From Chloroflexota bacterium (lineage in GTDB: Bacteria; Chloroflexota; Dormibacteria; CF-121), in NCBI GenBank assembly GCA_005881235.1, contig VBEQ01000044.1:1-11319 (forward strand): DNA of 11,319 bases. Reading direction: 5' to 3'. The notes beneath the pieces were generated by a model, which saw only the letters and a program-made list of their open reading frames with translations, was not told the DNA's origin and did no database searches. Positions 5,663 through 11,319 of this stretch are shown piece by piece. Both the position numbers and the translations under genes were made by a program. Position 1 is the first letter of the stretch; each line of letters begins with the position of its first letter.

Positions 5663-7426
5663 CCGTTCTTCCTCAGCGCGCTGCGACGTCGCCACGTCCC
5701 AGCGACGGGCCACCTGCTGCGCCCGGTAGAGGGTGGCGTAGAGGCCGGGCGCGTCGACCAGGTCATCATGGCGGCCGCGCTGAACGACCCGGCCTTTGTC
5801 CAGCACGATGATCTCGCCAGCCTGGCGGATCGTGGAAAGGCGGTGAGCAATCACCAGCACGGTTCGCTCCGCGACCAGGCGGGCAAGCGCCGCCTGGATC
5901 AGGTGCTCGGCCTCGGGATCCACCGATGACGTCGCCTCATCGAGGATCAGGATGGGAGCGTCGTGCAGCAGCGCCCGCGCAATCGAGATGCGCTGCTTCT
6001 GCCCGCCCGACAACCTCACGCCACGCTCCCCGATGATCGTGTCGTAGCCCTTCGGCAAGTCCTCGATGAACTCATGCGCGTAGGCCGCGTGCGCGGCGCC
6101 CTCCACCTGGGCATCGGTGGCAGCCGGATTTCCCACCTTGATGTTGGCTTGGACCGTGTCGTTGAAGAGGAAGACGTCCTGCAAGACCAGGCTGATCGAC
6201 CGATGGACGTACTCCAGTGGCAGCGCTCGCAGGTCGACCCCGCCGAGACGGACCGCGCCCTCTTGCGGGTCCCAGAAGCGGGCGATCAGGTTCGCGACCG
6301 TCGTTTTGCCGGCGCCACTCGGCCCCACCAGCGCGAGCACCGAGCCTTCCCTGAGGTCGATCGACACCTCATGCAGGACCGGCCGCCCGGTTTCATACGC
6401 GAAGGTCACGTGATCCAGGACAACGTCGTAGCGCGGGTCCTTGGGAACCCGCGCGGTCGGTGACTCCTGCACCTCGATCGGCGCGTTCAGGATCTCGAAG
6501 ATCCGATCGGTCGCGGCCTCCGCGTTCCGCAAGCCTTCGAGCTGCCGGTTGAGCTCGGTGACCGGCCGGTAGAGCTGGGTCGTCAAAAAGACGAAGAGCA
6601 CCAGGTCTGGGATGCCGAGCTCCTCCGCATGGGCCATCAGCCCGCCCACCAGCAACACCAGCGCGACCGGGACCGCAGCCATCCATTCCACGCCGGAGAA
6701 ATACCAGGTGTGGATCAGGTTGGCTCGTGTGGCGGCCTCCTTCAGCTGGTCGCTGCGCTGGTCGATGGTCCGCCGCGCGTGGCCGAGGGCCGCAAAGGCC
6801 TTCAGCACCCCGACGCCCTGGATGTAATCGATGATGATCCCGTTCAGGCGGCCGAGCTCGTCGCGGTAGCGCATGAAAGCCTGGTAGGCAGAGCGACGGA
6901 AGGCCACGAGGATGAGCAGGATGACGGCCAGCGGGGCGAGCGCCACCAGCGCCAGCTTCCAGTTGAAGAGCAGCATCAGGATGCCCAGCAGAAAGGGAAC
7001 GGTGGCGGCACTGATCAGCTGGATGCCGGCGTGCGCGGTGAAGAATTCGATGGTCTCCACGTCGCCGATCACCTTGGCCGCGATCGTCCCGGACTGTTGG
7101 CGCGTGTGGAATCCCATCGACAGCCGCTGCAGCTGCTCGTAGATCCGCATCCGCATGTCATGCAGGACCTTGAAGGCGGCGACGTGGCCGAACCCACCCT
7201 CGAGGTAGCGGGCGACGGCCATGAGCGCCGTGGCGCCCAGCATGGCGACGCCGAGCAACACCAGGGTGCCGGCGGGTGACGGGCGGGATAGCACCGTCAG
7301 CATCTGGCGGATGATCAGGGCAGGCAAGACGCTGAGCGCCGTGTAAAGCACCGACCCCGCGACCGCGATCGCGAGCAAGCCCCGATGCCCGCGCGTGATC
7401 GCCAGCATGCGTGACAGAAAGATCAT
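5642..7426 (-). CDS. ABC exporter half-transporter (fused membrane and ATPase domains)
   Basis: This 594-residue protein has the fused layout of type IV (ABCB-like) exporters. The membrane domain covers about residues 15-300, with hydrophobic segments near 16-46, 52-72, 134-175 and 245-285. The ATPase domain begins near 334 and contains Walker A GPSGAGKTT (368-376), Q-loop Gln416, signature LSGGQ (472-476), Walker B ILILDEATSS (Asp496, Glu497) and switch His528. All catalytic residues are intact, so a homodimer could have two active sites; no second half-transporter gene is adjacent. The ATG overlaps the ferrochelatase stop (ATGA), making it the last gene of the haem operon. The nearest GGAGGG is about 18 bases upstream, so initiation probably relies on coupling. 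Substrate cannot be read from sequence. The operon suggests a porphyrin, haem or related metabolite, but generic lipid or multidrug exporters look the same. Confidence 0.93.
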   Translation of the reverse strand: MIFLSRMLAITRGHRGLLAIAVAGSVLYTALSVLPALIIRQMLTVLSRPSPAGTLVLLGVAMLGATALMAVARYLEGGFGHVAAFKVLHDMRMRIYEQLQRLSMGFHTRQQSGTIAAKVIGDVETIEFFTAHAGIQLISAATVPFLLGILMLLFNWKLALVALAPLAVILLILVAFRRSAYQAFMRYRDELGRLNGIIIDYIQGVGVLKAFAALGHARRTIDQRSDQLKEAATRANLIHTWYFSGVEWMAAVPVALVLLVGGLMAHAEELGIPDLVLFVFLTTQLYRPVTELNRQLEGLRNAEAATDRIFEILNAPIEVQESPTARVPKDPRYDVVLDHVTFAYETGRPVLHEVSIDLREGSVLALVGPSGAGKTTVANLIARFWDPQEGAVRLGGVDLRALPLEYVHRSISLVLQDVFLFNDTVQANIKVGNPAATDAQVEGAAHAAYAHEFIEDLPKGYDTIIGERGVRLSGGQKQRISIARALLHDAPILILDEATSSVDPEAEHLIQAALARLVAERTVLVIAHRLSTIRQAGEIIVLDKGRVVQRGRHDDLVDAPGLYATLYRAQQVARRWDVATSQRAEEERLPQAVD

Positions 7427-8406
7427 GCCCGGGCCATTTGTTTCCCTCCCCCGCTCGCGGGAGAGGGCAGGGTGGGGGTGCGCTGAGCAATCAGCGCGTG
7501 CAGGGCGTGTGCCAGGCGGGGGTCAGCATTGAGCATTGGCGTGCGCCGCAGCTCGATACCGAGCGCATCGGCGCGCTCCTTCGCCTCGATGTCGATGTCG
7601 TAGAAGATCTCGAGATGGTCGGCGACGAACCCGACAGACGCCACCAGGATGGAGCGGTGACCGTGGGCGGCGAGTTCCTCCACCGTCTCGACCAGGTCCG
7701 GCCCGAGCCAGGGCTCCCCGGTGTGACTCTGGCTCTGGTACGAGAAGCGCCACGGCTCGATGCCAGCCCGTCCGGCAACCAGCTCCGAGGTGCGCAGCAG
7801 CTGATCCTGGTAAGGATCGCCCTCATCGAGGATGCGCGCCGGCAGGCTGTGCGCGGTGAAGATCGCCACGACTTCCGATGGATTCGCGAACTCGGCCCGA
7901 ACCATCCGCACGTTGTCGGCGAGCGCCTCGAGGTAGCCATCGAGCTCGTGCCAGCTCTCGACGAAGTCCAGGCTGGGAGACGGCGCGCCGCCTCGAGCCG
8001 CCGCGAGGGCTCGGTCCACCTGGCGTCGGTAGCCGCCGGTACTGATCGTCGAGAAGTGCGGCGCCAGCACGATCGCGATCACGTGGTCCGCGCCGCTGTC
8101 GACGATCTCGTCGATCGCCGTCGCGATGCGCGGCGTCCAGTGCTTCATCCCCACGTGGACCGTATACATCCGGTCGTCCGGCGGATCGATGTTCAGGAGT
8201 CGTTCGAGCTCCCGACCGAGCTCCATCGAGACGGCCAGCAGCGGCGTAGGGACGCCGACACGCCGGTAGCGCGCGGTGAGCTCCTCGACGGCCTCGGGGG
8301 AGGGCGCGCGACCGCCCCGGATATCGGTGAAGTAGGCTGCCACGTCCTCGAGGCGGTTCGGACTGCCGTACGCCATCAGCAGGACGGCGGTGTGGCTAGC
8401 TGCCAT
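7423..8406 (-). CDS. hemH: Coproporphyrin III ferrochelatase
   Basis: The 327-residue protein inserts Fe(II) into coproporphyrin III in the coproporphyrin-dependent haem pathway (CpfC). Recognisable parts are VLLMAYGSP with Tyr13, at the same position as the proximal tyrosine of the Bacillus subtilis enzyme, then IRGGRAPSPE, LAPHFSTISTGGY (114-126), the metal-site His186 in FTAHSLPARI and Glu266 in GFVADHLEIFYD. No iron-sulphur cysteines are seen. I chose ATG 8406 because GGAG lies seven bases upstream and the family fold begins at once; the frame upstream to 8496 is antisense-like sequence inside hemE. The start overlaps the end of hemE by 11 bases, and its stop overlaps the ABC gene ATG (ATGA). 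The conserved part ends near residue 308. The last 19 residues (TPTLPSPASGGG then KQMARA) have no counterpart in the B. subtilis protein as I recall it and are largely encoded by a REP-like palindrome. Confidence 0.95.
   Translation of the reverse strand: MAASHTAVLLMAYGSPNRLEDVAAYFTDIRGGRAPSPEAVEELTARYRRVGVPTPLLAVSMELGRELERLLNIDPPDDRMYTVHVGMKHWTPRIATAIDEIVDSGADHVIAIVLAPHFSTISTGGYRRQVDRALAAARGGAPSPSLDFVESWHELDGYLEALADNVRMVRAEFANPSEVVAIFTAHSLPARILDEGDPYQDQLLRTSELVAGRAGIEPWRFSYQSQSHTGEPWLGPDLVETVEELAAHGHRSILVASVGFVADHLEIFYDIDIEAKERADALGIELRRTPMLNADPRLAHALHALIAQRTPTLPSPASGGGKQMARA
7444..7480. repeat. REP-like GC-rich palindrome inside the end of hemH
   Basis: CCCTCCCCCGC (7444-7454) and GCGGGAGAGGG (7457-7467) pair as an 11-base stem with one mismatch and a two-base loop, followed by GGGTGGGGGTG. 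This pattern (CCCTC-CCCGC-tc-GCGGG-GAGGG next to AGGGTG) is a familiar dispersed intergenic repeat in many high-GC bacterial genomes. Here it lies within the coding frame and encodes residues 309-321 of the ferrochelatase. Only one copy is visible in this window. Confidence 0.6.
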
Positions 8407-9466
8407 GTACGAACTCCACCAATCGCTGCAACTGCTCAACCGGGGTGGCGGGCAGCACGCCGTGGCCCAGGTTGAAGATGTGCCCCGGCCGGCCACCGGC
8501 GGCCTCGATCACACGGCGAGCGCCGTCCTCGACGACCGGCCAGGGTCCCAGCAAGAGAGCGGGGTCGAGGTTGCCCTGGATGCCCCGGTCGTAACCGGTC
8601 ACCCGCCAGGCGTCGCCGAGGTCGACGCGCCAGTCTACGCCGATCACATCGCCCCCGGCCTCCCGCATCAGTGAAAGGATGCCTGCCGTCCCGGTGCCAA
8701 AGTGGATCGACGGTGCCCCGCCCCGACGCAGCCCGCTAAAGATGCCGGCCATGTGCGGCAGCACGTAGCGGCGATAATCCGCCGGCGAGAGGGAGCCGAC
8801 CCAGCTGTCAAAGACCTGCACGATCTGGGCGCCGGCCTCGACCTGTGTGAGCAGGTAGTCGAGGACTAACCCGGAGAGACGCGTCATCAACGCATCCCAG
8901 AGCGCAGGCTCCGAATACATCATGGTCTTGGTGGCCAGAAATTCCCGGGAAGGCTTCCCCTCGATCAGATAGCCGGCCAGCGTGAAGGGGGCACCCGAAA
9001 ACCCGATCACCGCGACCGATGGATCGAGCTCGCGGCGGAGAAGCTTGATCGTCTCCATCACGAAGGGGACGGCTTCGCCGGCCGGGCGCGCCTGCAACCT
9101 ATCTATATCTGGCTGCGAGCGAATCGGGTGATCGACCACCGGGCCGACGCCGTCCACGAGCTGCAGTTCCACGCCCAACCCGAAGGCGACGGGGAGCATG
9201 ATGTCGGCGAAGAGGACGGCGCCGTCCACGCCGAGGCGGCGCACCGGCTGCAGGGTTACTTCGGCACAGAGCTCGGGGTTCTGGCAGATGGTGAAGAGGT
9301 CGTACGACTCGCGGATCTTTCGATACTCGGGCAGCGATCGCCCCGCCTGGCGCATGAACCAGACGGGCCTCCGATCGACGACTTCGCGGCGCGCGGCGCG
9401 CACCAGGCGGGGCAGCAGGTGATCGGCCGCCGGACGGCCGACTTCGCTGGCCTCGATCGTCTTCAT
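8396..9466 (-). CDS. hemE: Uroporphyrinogen III decarboxylase
   Basis: This 356-residue enzyme removes the four acetate carboxyls of uroporphyrinogen III to give coproporphyrinogen III in the cytoplasm, and its length is normal. Signatures are PVWFMRQAGRSLPEYR (34-49), the catalytic Asp88 in VLFADIMLP, GFSGAPFTLAGYLIEG (155-170, with Tyr166), HFGTG (255-259), GVDWRVDL (276-283), GNLDP (298-302) and FNLGHGVLP with His334. The ATG at 9466 overlaps the hemQ stop (ATGA). The open frame extends upstream to 10048, but that part is Arg-rich sequence opposite to nothing conserved and lies inside hemQ, so I reject it. Spacing to hemH is an 11-base overlap, so hemQ-hemE-hemH should be one transcript. 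Confidence 0.97.
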   Translation of the reverse strand: MKTIEASEVGRPAADHLLPRLVRAARREVVDRRPVWFMRQAGRSLPEYRKIRESYDLFTICQNPELCAEVTLQPVRRLGVDGAVLFADIMLPVAFGLGVELQLVDGVGPVVDHPIRSQPDIDRLQARPAGEAVPFVMETIKLLRRELDPSVAVIGFSGAPFTLAGYLIEGKPSREFLATKTMMYSEPALWDALMTRLSGLVLDYLLTQVEAGAQIVQVFDSWVGSLSPADYRRYVLPHMAGIFSGLRRGGAPSIHFGTGTAGILSLMREAGGDVIGVDWRVDLGDAWRVTGYDRGIQGNLDPALLLGPWPVVEDGARRVIEAAGGRPGHIFNLGHGVLPATPVEQLQRLVEFVHGS

Positions 9467-10221
9467 CCGCCCGAGATGAGGCTGACCTGTCGCTGCAGGT
9501 CGTCCGCCCCGACCGCCTCCGGTGCGCTCAGGCCGAGCGCGAGCTGCAAAGCATCGGCGGGCGGCATGAGCACGCAGGTGAAGATCGGCGTCTCGCGTTC
9601 CGTGTAGCGGCTGGCCTGCGATTCCCGCAACTCCATCACGAGGTCCAGGAAAGCGGCGGGCTCGTCGCACTCGAACGCCACGACGAATTCCTGGTCGTCG
9701 AGGCCGAAGGAGTAGGCGGTGTTGATCTTGACCTGCGGGTAGCGATGTCCGATCGCGAAGTGCTCCACCATCATCGCCTTGCGCCGGTCGTAGGGAAGGC
9801 GGTACCAGATGCGCTTCTTCACCATCGGGTAGACGAAGAGGTAGCGCCCGCCGGCCGGCTTCAGCCTGGTCCGCCGCCCTTCCTGGTCGGGGTGCCTGTG
9901 GCGCCCGAGATAGGGGGAGGGCTTCATCATCGCCAGGAAGGAGTACGCGACTCGCAGATAGGGTCCCAGCCGGGTGGCCCGCCATTGCGATTCCGCCCGC
10001 TGGATGGCGTCGACCGTGTCGGCCGCCTGCCAGATGAGGACATCGCAATCGCCACGGAGGCCGACCGTCGAGTAGGCGAGCAACGTCTCCCCCGTCGGAC
10101 CCGCCTCGAGCAGCTCGGTGAACTCGCGCATCGCCGCTTCCCGCTCCTCGGCTGGCCAGCTGAGGACGGGCGCCTCGACTTTGAGGAACGTGTACTTGAC
10201 GACCTGCCGCGCTTCTGCCAT
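9463..10221 (-). CDS. hemQ: Coprohaem decarboxylase HemQ/ChdC (chlorite dismutase-like family)
   Basis: This 252-residue protein is a chlorite-dismutase-fold enzyme that converts coprohaem III to haem b with hydrogen peroxide, the last step of the coproporphyrin-dependent pathway. Diagnostic parts are YLFVYPMVKKRIWYRLP (127-143, with the expected radical Tyr131), AMMVEHFAIGHRYP with the proximal haem ligand His154, YSFGLDDQEFVVAFE (170-184) and SRYTERETPIFTC (204-216). By hand alignment the position that is Arg in true chlorite dismutases falls at Ile166 or Asn167. With hemE and a Tyr13-type ferrochelatase downstream, this argues for ChdC and against chlorite detoxification. It is the first gene of the operon, starts at ATG 10221 with no Shine-Dalgarno, and has a -10-like TAACCT eight bases upstream, suggesting a nearly leaderless mRNA. 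The gene for the intervening coproporphyrinogen oxidase (cgoX) is not in the window. Confidence 0.92.
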   Translation of the reverse strand: MAEARQVVKYTFLKVEAPVLSWPAEEREAAMREFTELLEAGPTGETLLAYSTVGLRGDCDVLIWQAADTVDAIQRAESQWRATRLGPYLRVAYSFLAMMKPSPYLGRHRHPDQEGRRTRLKPAGGRYLFVYPMVKKRIWYRLPYDRRKAMMVEHFAIGHRYPQVKINTAYSFGLDDQEFVVAFECDEPAAFLDLVMELRESQASRYTERETPIFTCVLMPPADALQLALGLSAPEAVGADDLQRQVSLISGG

Positions 10222-10253
10222 CCGCTACAAGGTTATCGCACTAATCTTGATTT
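10222..10253. promoter_or_regulatory. 32-base divergent promoter region, leaderless-type -10 elements
   Basis: On the plus strand TAATCT (10242-10247) ends six bases before the ATG of the MBL-fold gene (10254), so transcription would begin at the ATG itself. On the minus strand TAACCT (10235-10230) lies eight bases before the hemQ ATG (10221), implying a leader of only one or two bases. Both fit TANNNT, neither gene has a Shine-Dalgarno, and no good -35 is seen for either. Confidence 0.45.
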
Positions 10254-10835
10254 ATGGCCCGCCTCTCCATCCAGAAGGTCCACGTCGGCCAGAAGGACAC
10301 CAACTGCTACGTCGTCGCCTGCGCGGAAACGAAAGAGGCGGTCGTGATCGACGCCGGCGATGACGCGCCGAAAATCCTGTCCCAAATCGACGGTCTGAGC
10401 GTGAAATGGATCGTCTTCACGCATGCCCATCCAGGTCACACCGGCGCGAAAGACGAGGTCAAGACGGCGACTGAGGCAACCACCGGGATGCACCTCGCCG
10501 ATGCCACCGCCTACCTCAAGTCGGCTGACCGCTACTTGCTCTCAACCGATGTCCTGCCGTTCGGCCAGTTCGCACTCGAGGTCCTGATCACACCAGGCCA
10601 TACGCCGGGCGGTCTCTCATTCCGGGTCGGTAACCACGTCTTCACCGGCGACACGCTGCTGGCGGGAAAGATCGGCCGGGTCGATCTACCCGGCTCGAGC
10701 CCGCAGCAAATGTTGCTCAGCCTGCACGGCCAGCTCCTGACCCTGCCCGACAATACCGTCGTCTATCCGGGCCATGGCCCCAATTCGACTATCGGCGCCG
10801 AACGACTCGGCAATCCCTACCTGCGAATCCGCTAA
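10254..10835 (+). CDS. Metallo-beta-lactamase-fold hydrolase, glyoxalase II-like, altered metal motif
   Basis: This 193-residue protein has the size and motif order of small glyoxalase II-like MBL-fold hydrolases. The N-terminal part (NCYVV, then VVIDAGDD) is typical. Metal ligands visible are His57, His59 and His62 in THAHPGHTGA, His116 in TPGHTPGG, Asp133 in FTGDTLL and His174 in YPGHGP. The canonical motif is HxHxDH, with the Asp binding the second metal; here that position is Gly61 (codon GGT), one base change from Asp. All other ligands are kept. The enzyme may thus bind one metal or use a different second site. Relatives act on thioesters (hydroxyacylglutathione or similar), persulphides or other esters; the substrate cannot be told. 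It is transcribed divergently from hemQ and ends three bases from the stop of the convergent kelch-protein gene. Confidence 0.88.
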   Translation: MARLSIQKVHVGQKDTNCYVVACAETKEAVVIDAGDDAPKILSQIDGLSVKWIVFTHAHPGHTGAKDEVKTATEATTGMHLADATAYLKSADRYLLSTDVLPFGQFALEVLITPGHTPGGLSFRVGNHVFTGDTLLAGKIGRVDLPGSSPQQMLLSLHGQLLTLPDNTVVYPGHGPNSTIGAERLGNPYLRIR

Positions 10836-10838
10836 GGA

Positions 10839-11319
10839 TCAATCAATCCACTCTGAATCCGGTGCGCGGCTGGCTCCACGCCTGCGTCGAGGCAAACGCC
10901 CAGAGCTTGCGGCAAGGCTGACGATGATCAGCACGACCAGGAGCACCCCTACGGTCAGCAATATCGGTGGGTTCCCGGATGGTGCTGAGATTCCGGGAAC
11001 GGCAGAAAATATCCAGGCCGTCGTGGGCGAGCCTACGCCCCATCCTCCCGCAACAAGGACCCGACCGTCAGCCAGCATTGTCGCCGTGTGGAGATAGCGG
11101 TCCATCCTCAAGCCGGTTGACCCCCACCGTTCGGTGTTCTTCGGGTCAAAGATCTGTGAGTCGGCGTTGCTGGCATAGGCGCTGCCCACCACCAGCACCA
11201 TTCCGTTCCGGAGCAGCGTCACACTGTGTTCGAATCGCGGGATCGTCGAGTAGCCGACTGCGACCCAGGTATTTCCTCTTAAGTCAAAGATCTCTGACGT
11301 TGTCAGCAGCTCGCTCGAT
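10839..11319 (-). CDS. Kelch-repeat protein with C-terminal membrane anchor (5' part beyond window)
   Basis: The minus-strand frame is open from the right edge to the TGA at 10841-10839, giving the last 159 residues of a larger protein. Internal ATG/GTG codons near 11222 are within the frame and are not the start. Two kelch/galactose-oxidase-like repeats are visible, 46 residues apart: SEIFDL...HSVTLLRNGMVLVVGS and SQIFDP...HTATMLADGRVLVAGGWG. Each would form a blade of a beta-propeller. A hydrophobic helix follows (PPILLTVGVLLVVLIIVSLA), then an Arg-rich tail RLPRRRRGAS. This indicates a propeller domain outside the cell held by a C-terminal membrane anchor with an inside tail. The distance from last blade to helix is short (about 15 residues). 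It may be an adhesin, carbohydrate-binding or oxidase-type surface protein; the catalytic region, if any, is outside the window. Confidence 0.82.
   Translation of the reverse strand, partial: SSELLTTSEIFDLRGNTWVAVGYSTIPRFEHSVTLLRNGMVLVVGSAYASNADSQIFDPKNTERWGSTGLRMDRYLHTATMLADGRVLVAGGWGVGSPTTAWIFSAVPGISAPSGNPPILLTVGVLLVVLIIVSLAASSGRLPRRRRGASRAPDSEWID
11145..11293 (-). repeat. 11-base direct repeat marking the kelch unit
   Basis: GTCAAAGATCT occurs at 11145-11155 and again at 11283-11293, exactly 138 bases (46 codons) apart and in the same frame, encoding the IFD core of successive kelch blades. It reflects internal repeat structure of the gene rather than a mobile element. Confidence 0.7.

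Noticed and set aside
5674..5683. CAGCGCGCTG palindrome near the convergent gene ends
   Set aside because: It is only ten bases with no loop, inside the ABC coding sequence. That is expected by chance in GC-rich DNA.
7411..8475. 354-codon plus-strand open frame opposite hemH
   Set aside because: It is an antisense shadow of the clearly conserved ferrochelatase.
8407..8496. Upstream extension of the ferrochelatase frame to 8496
   Set aside because: It lies within the hemE coding region, has Cys/Ser/Pro-rich non-conserved sequence and no ribosome-binding site; ATG 8406 has GGAG at seven bases.
9467..10048. Long upstream extension of the hemE frame (194 codons)
   Set aside because: This is Arg/Ala-rich sequence in the wrong frame of hemQ. 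The HemE fold starts at ATG 9466, which overlaps the hemQ stop.
9463..10221. Genuine chlorite dismutase
   Set aside because: The distal Arg is absent and the gene heads a haem-synthesis operon, so coprohaem decarboxylase fits better.
1..11319. CRISPR array, tRNA, insertion sequence or phage-defence cassette
   Set aside because: No regularly spaced repeats, cloverleaf sequence, transposase or known defence motif was seen on either strand.

Overview
The window is high-GC bacterial chromosome with ten protein genes whose start or stop lies inside it, plus two cut by its edges (an aldehyde dehydrogenase at the left and a kelch-type surface protein at the right). I see no tRNA, rRNA, CRISPR array, transposase or phage gene. 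The content is housekeeping plus accessory metabolism. Haem synthesis is of the coproporphyrin-dependent type (HemQ/ChdC with a Tyr13-type ferrochelatase). Several starts are leaderless-like or lack a Shine-Dalgarno, and there is a membrane-anchored kelch protein and a Tat-exported amidase. Together these suggest a Gram-positive-like or monoderm lineage such as Chloroflexota/Dormibacterota or Actinomycetota. I favour the Chloroflexota/Dormibacterota side, but this is inference from gene style, not a database match.

Layout. (1) Positions 1-2569, minus strand: a seven-helix membrane protein of unknown function, then a class III (GABA-type) aminotransferase, then an aldehyde dehydrogenase whose ATG overlaps the aminotransferase stop (ATGA). 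The last two form a transaminase plus semialdehyde-oxidation pair. (2) Positions 2609-5662, plus strand: a consensus-like promoter, a Tat-exported peptide-amidase-like amidase, a stem-loop, a second promoter, then a short ParA ATPase overlapping a 104-residue protein of unknown function. (3) Positions 10221 to 5642, minus strand: a tightly packed operon hemQ-hemE-hemH(cpfC)-ABC exporter with overlaps of 4, 11 and 4 bases. HemE makes coproporphyrinogen III. After oxidation by an enzyme not encoded here, the ferrochelatase would insert iron and HemQ would decarboxylate coprohaem to haem b. The coupled ABC half-transporter may move a tetrapyrrole or related compound. (4) Positions 10254-10835, plus strand: a small metallo-beta-lactamase-fold hydrolase read divergently from hemQ across only 32 bases. 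(5) Positions 10839 to the right edge, minus strand: the C-terminal end of a kelch-repeat protein with a membrane anchor.

The points most worth a second look are the ParA plus small-partner pair with no ParB, the Asp-to-Gly change in the metal motif of the MBL-fold protein, the ABC exporter coupled to the haem operon, and a REP-like palindrome that encodes the C-terminal tail of the ferrochelatase. I found no confident sign of a wholly new defence or mobile system.
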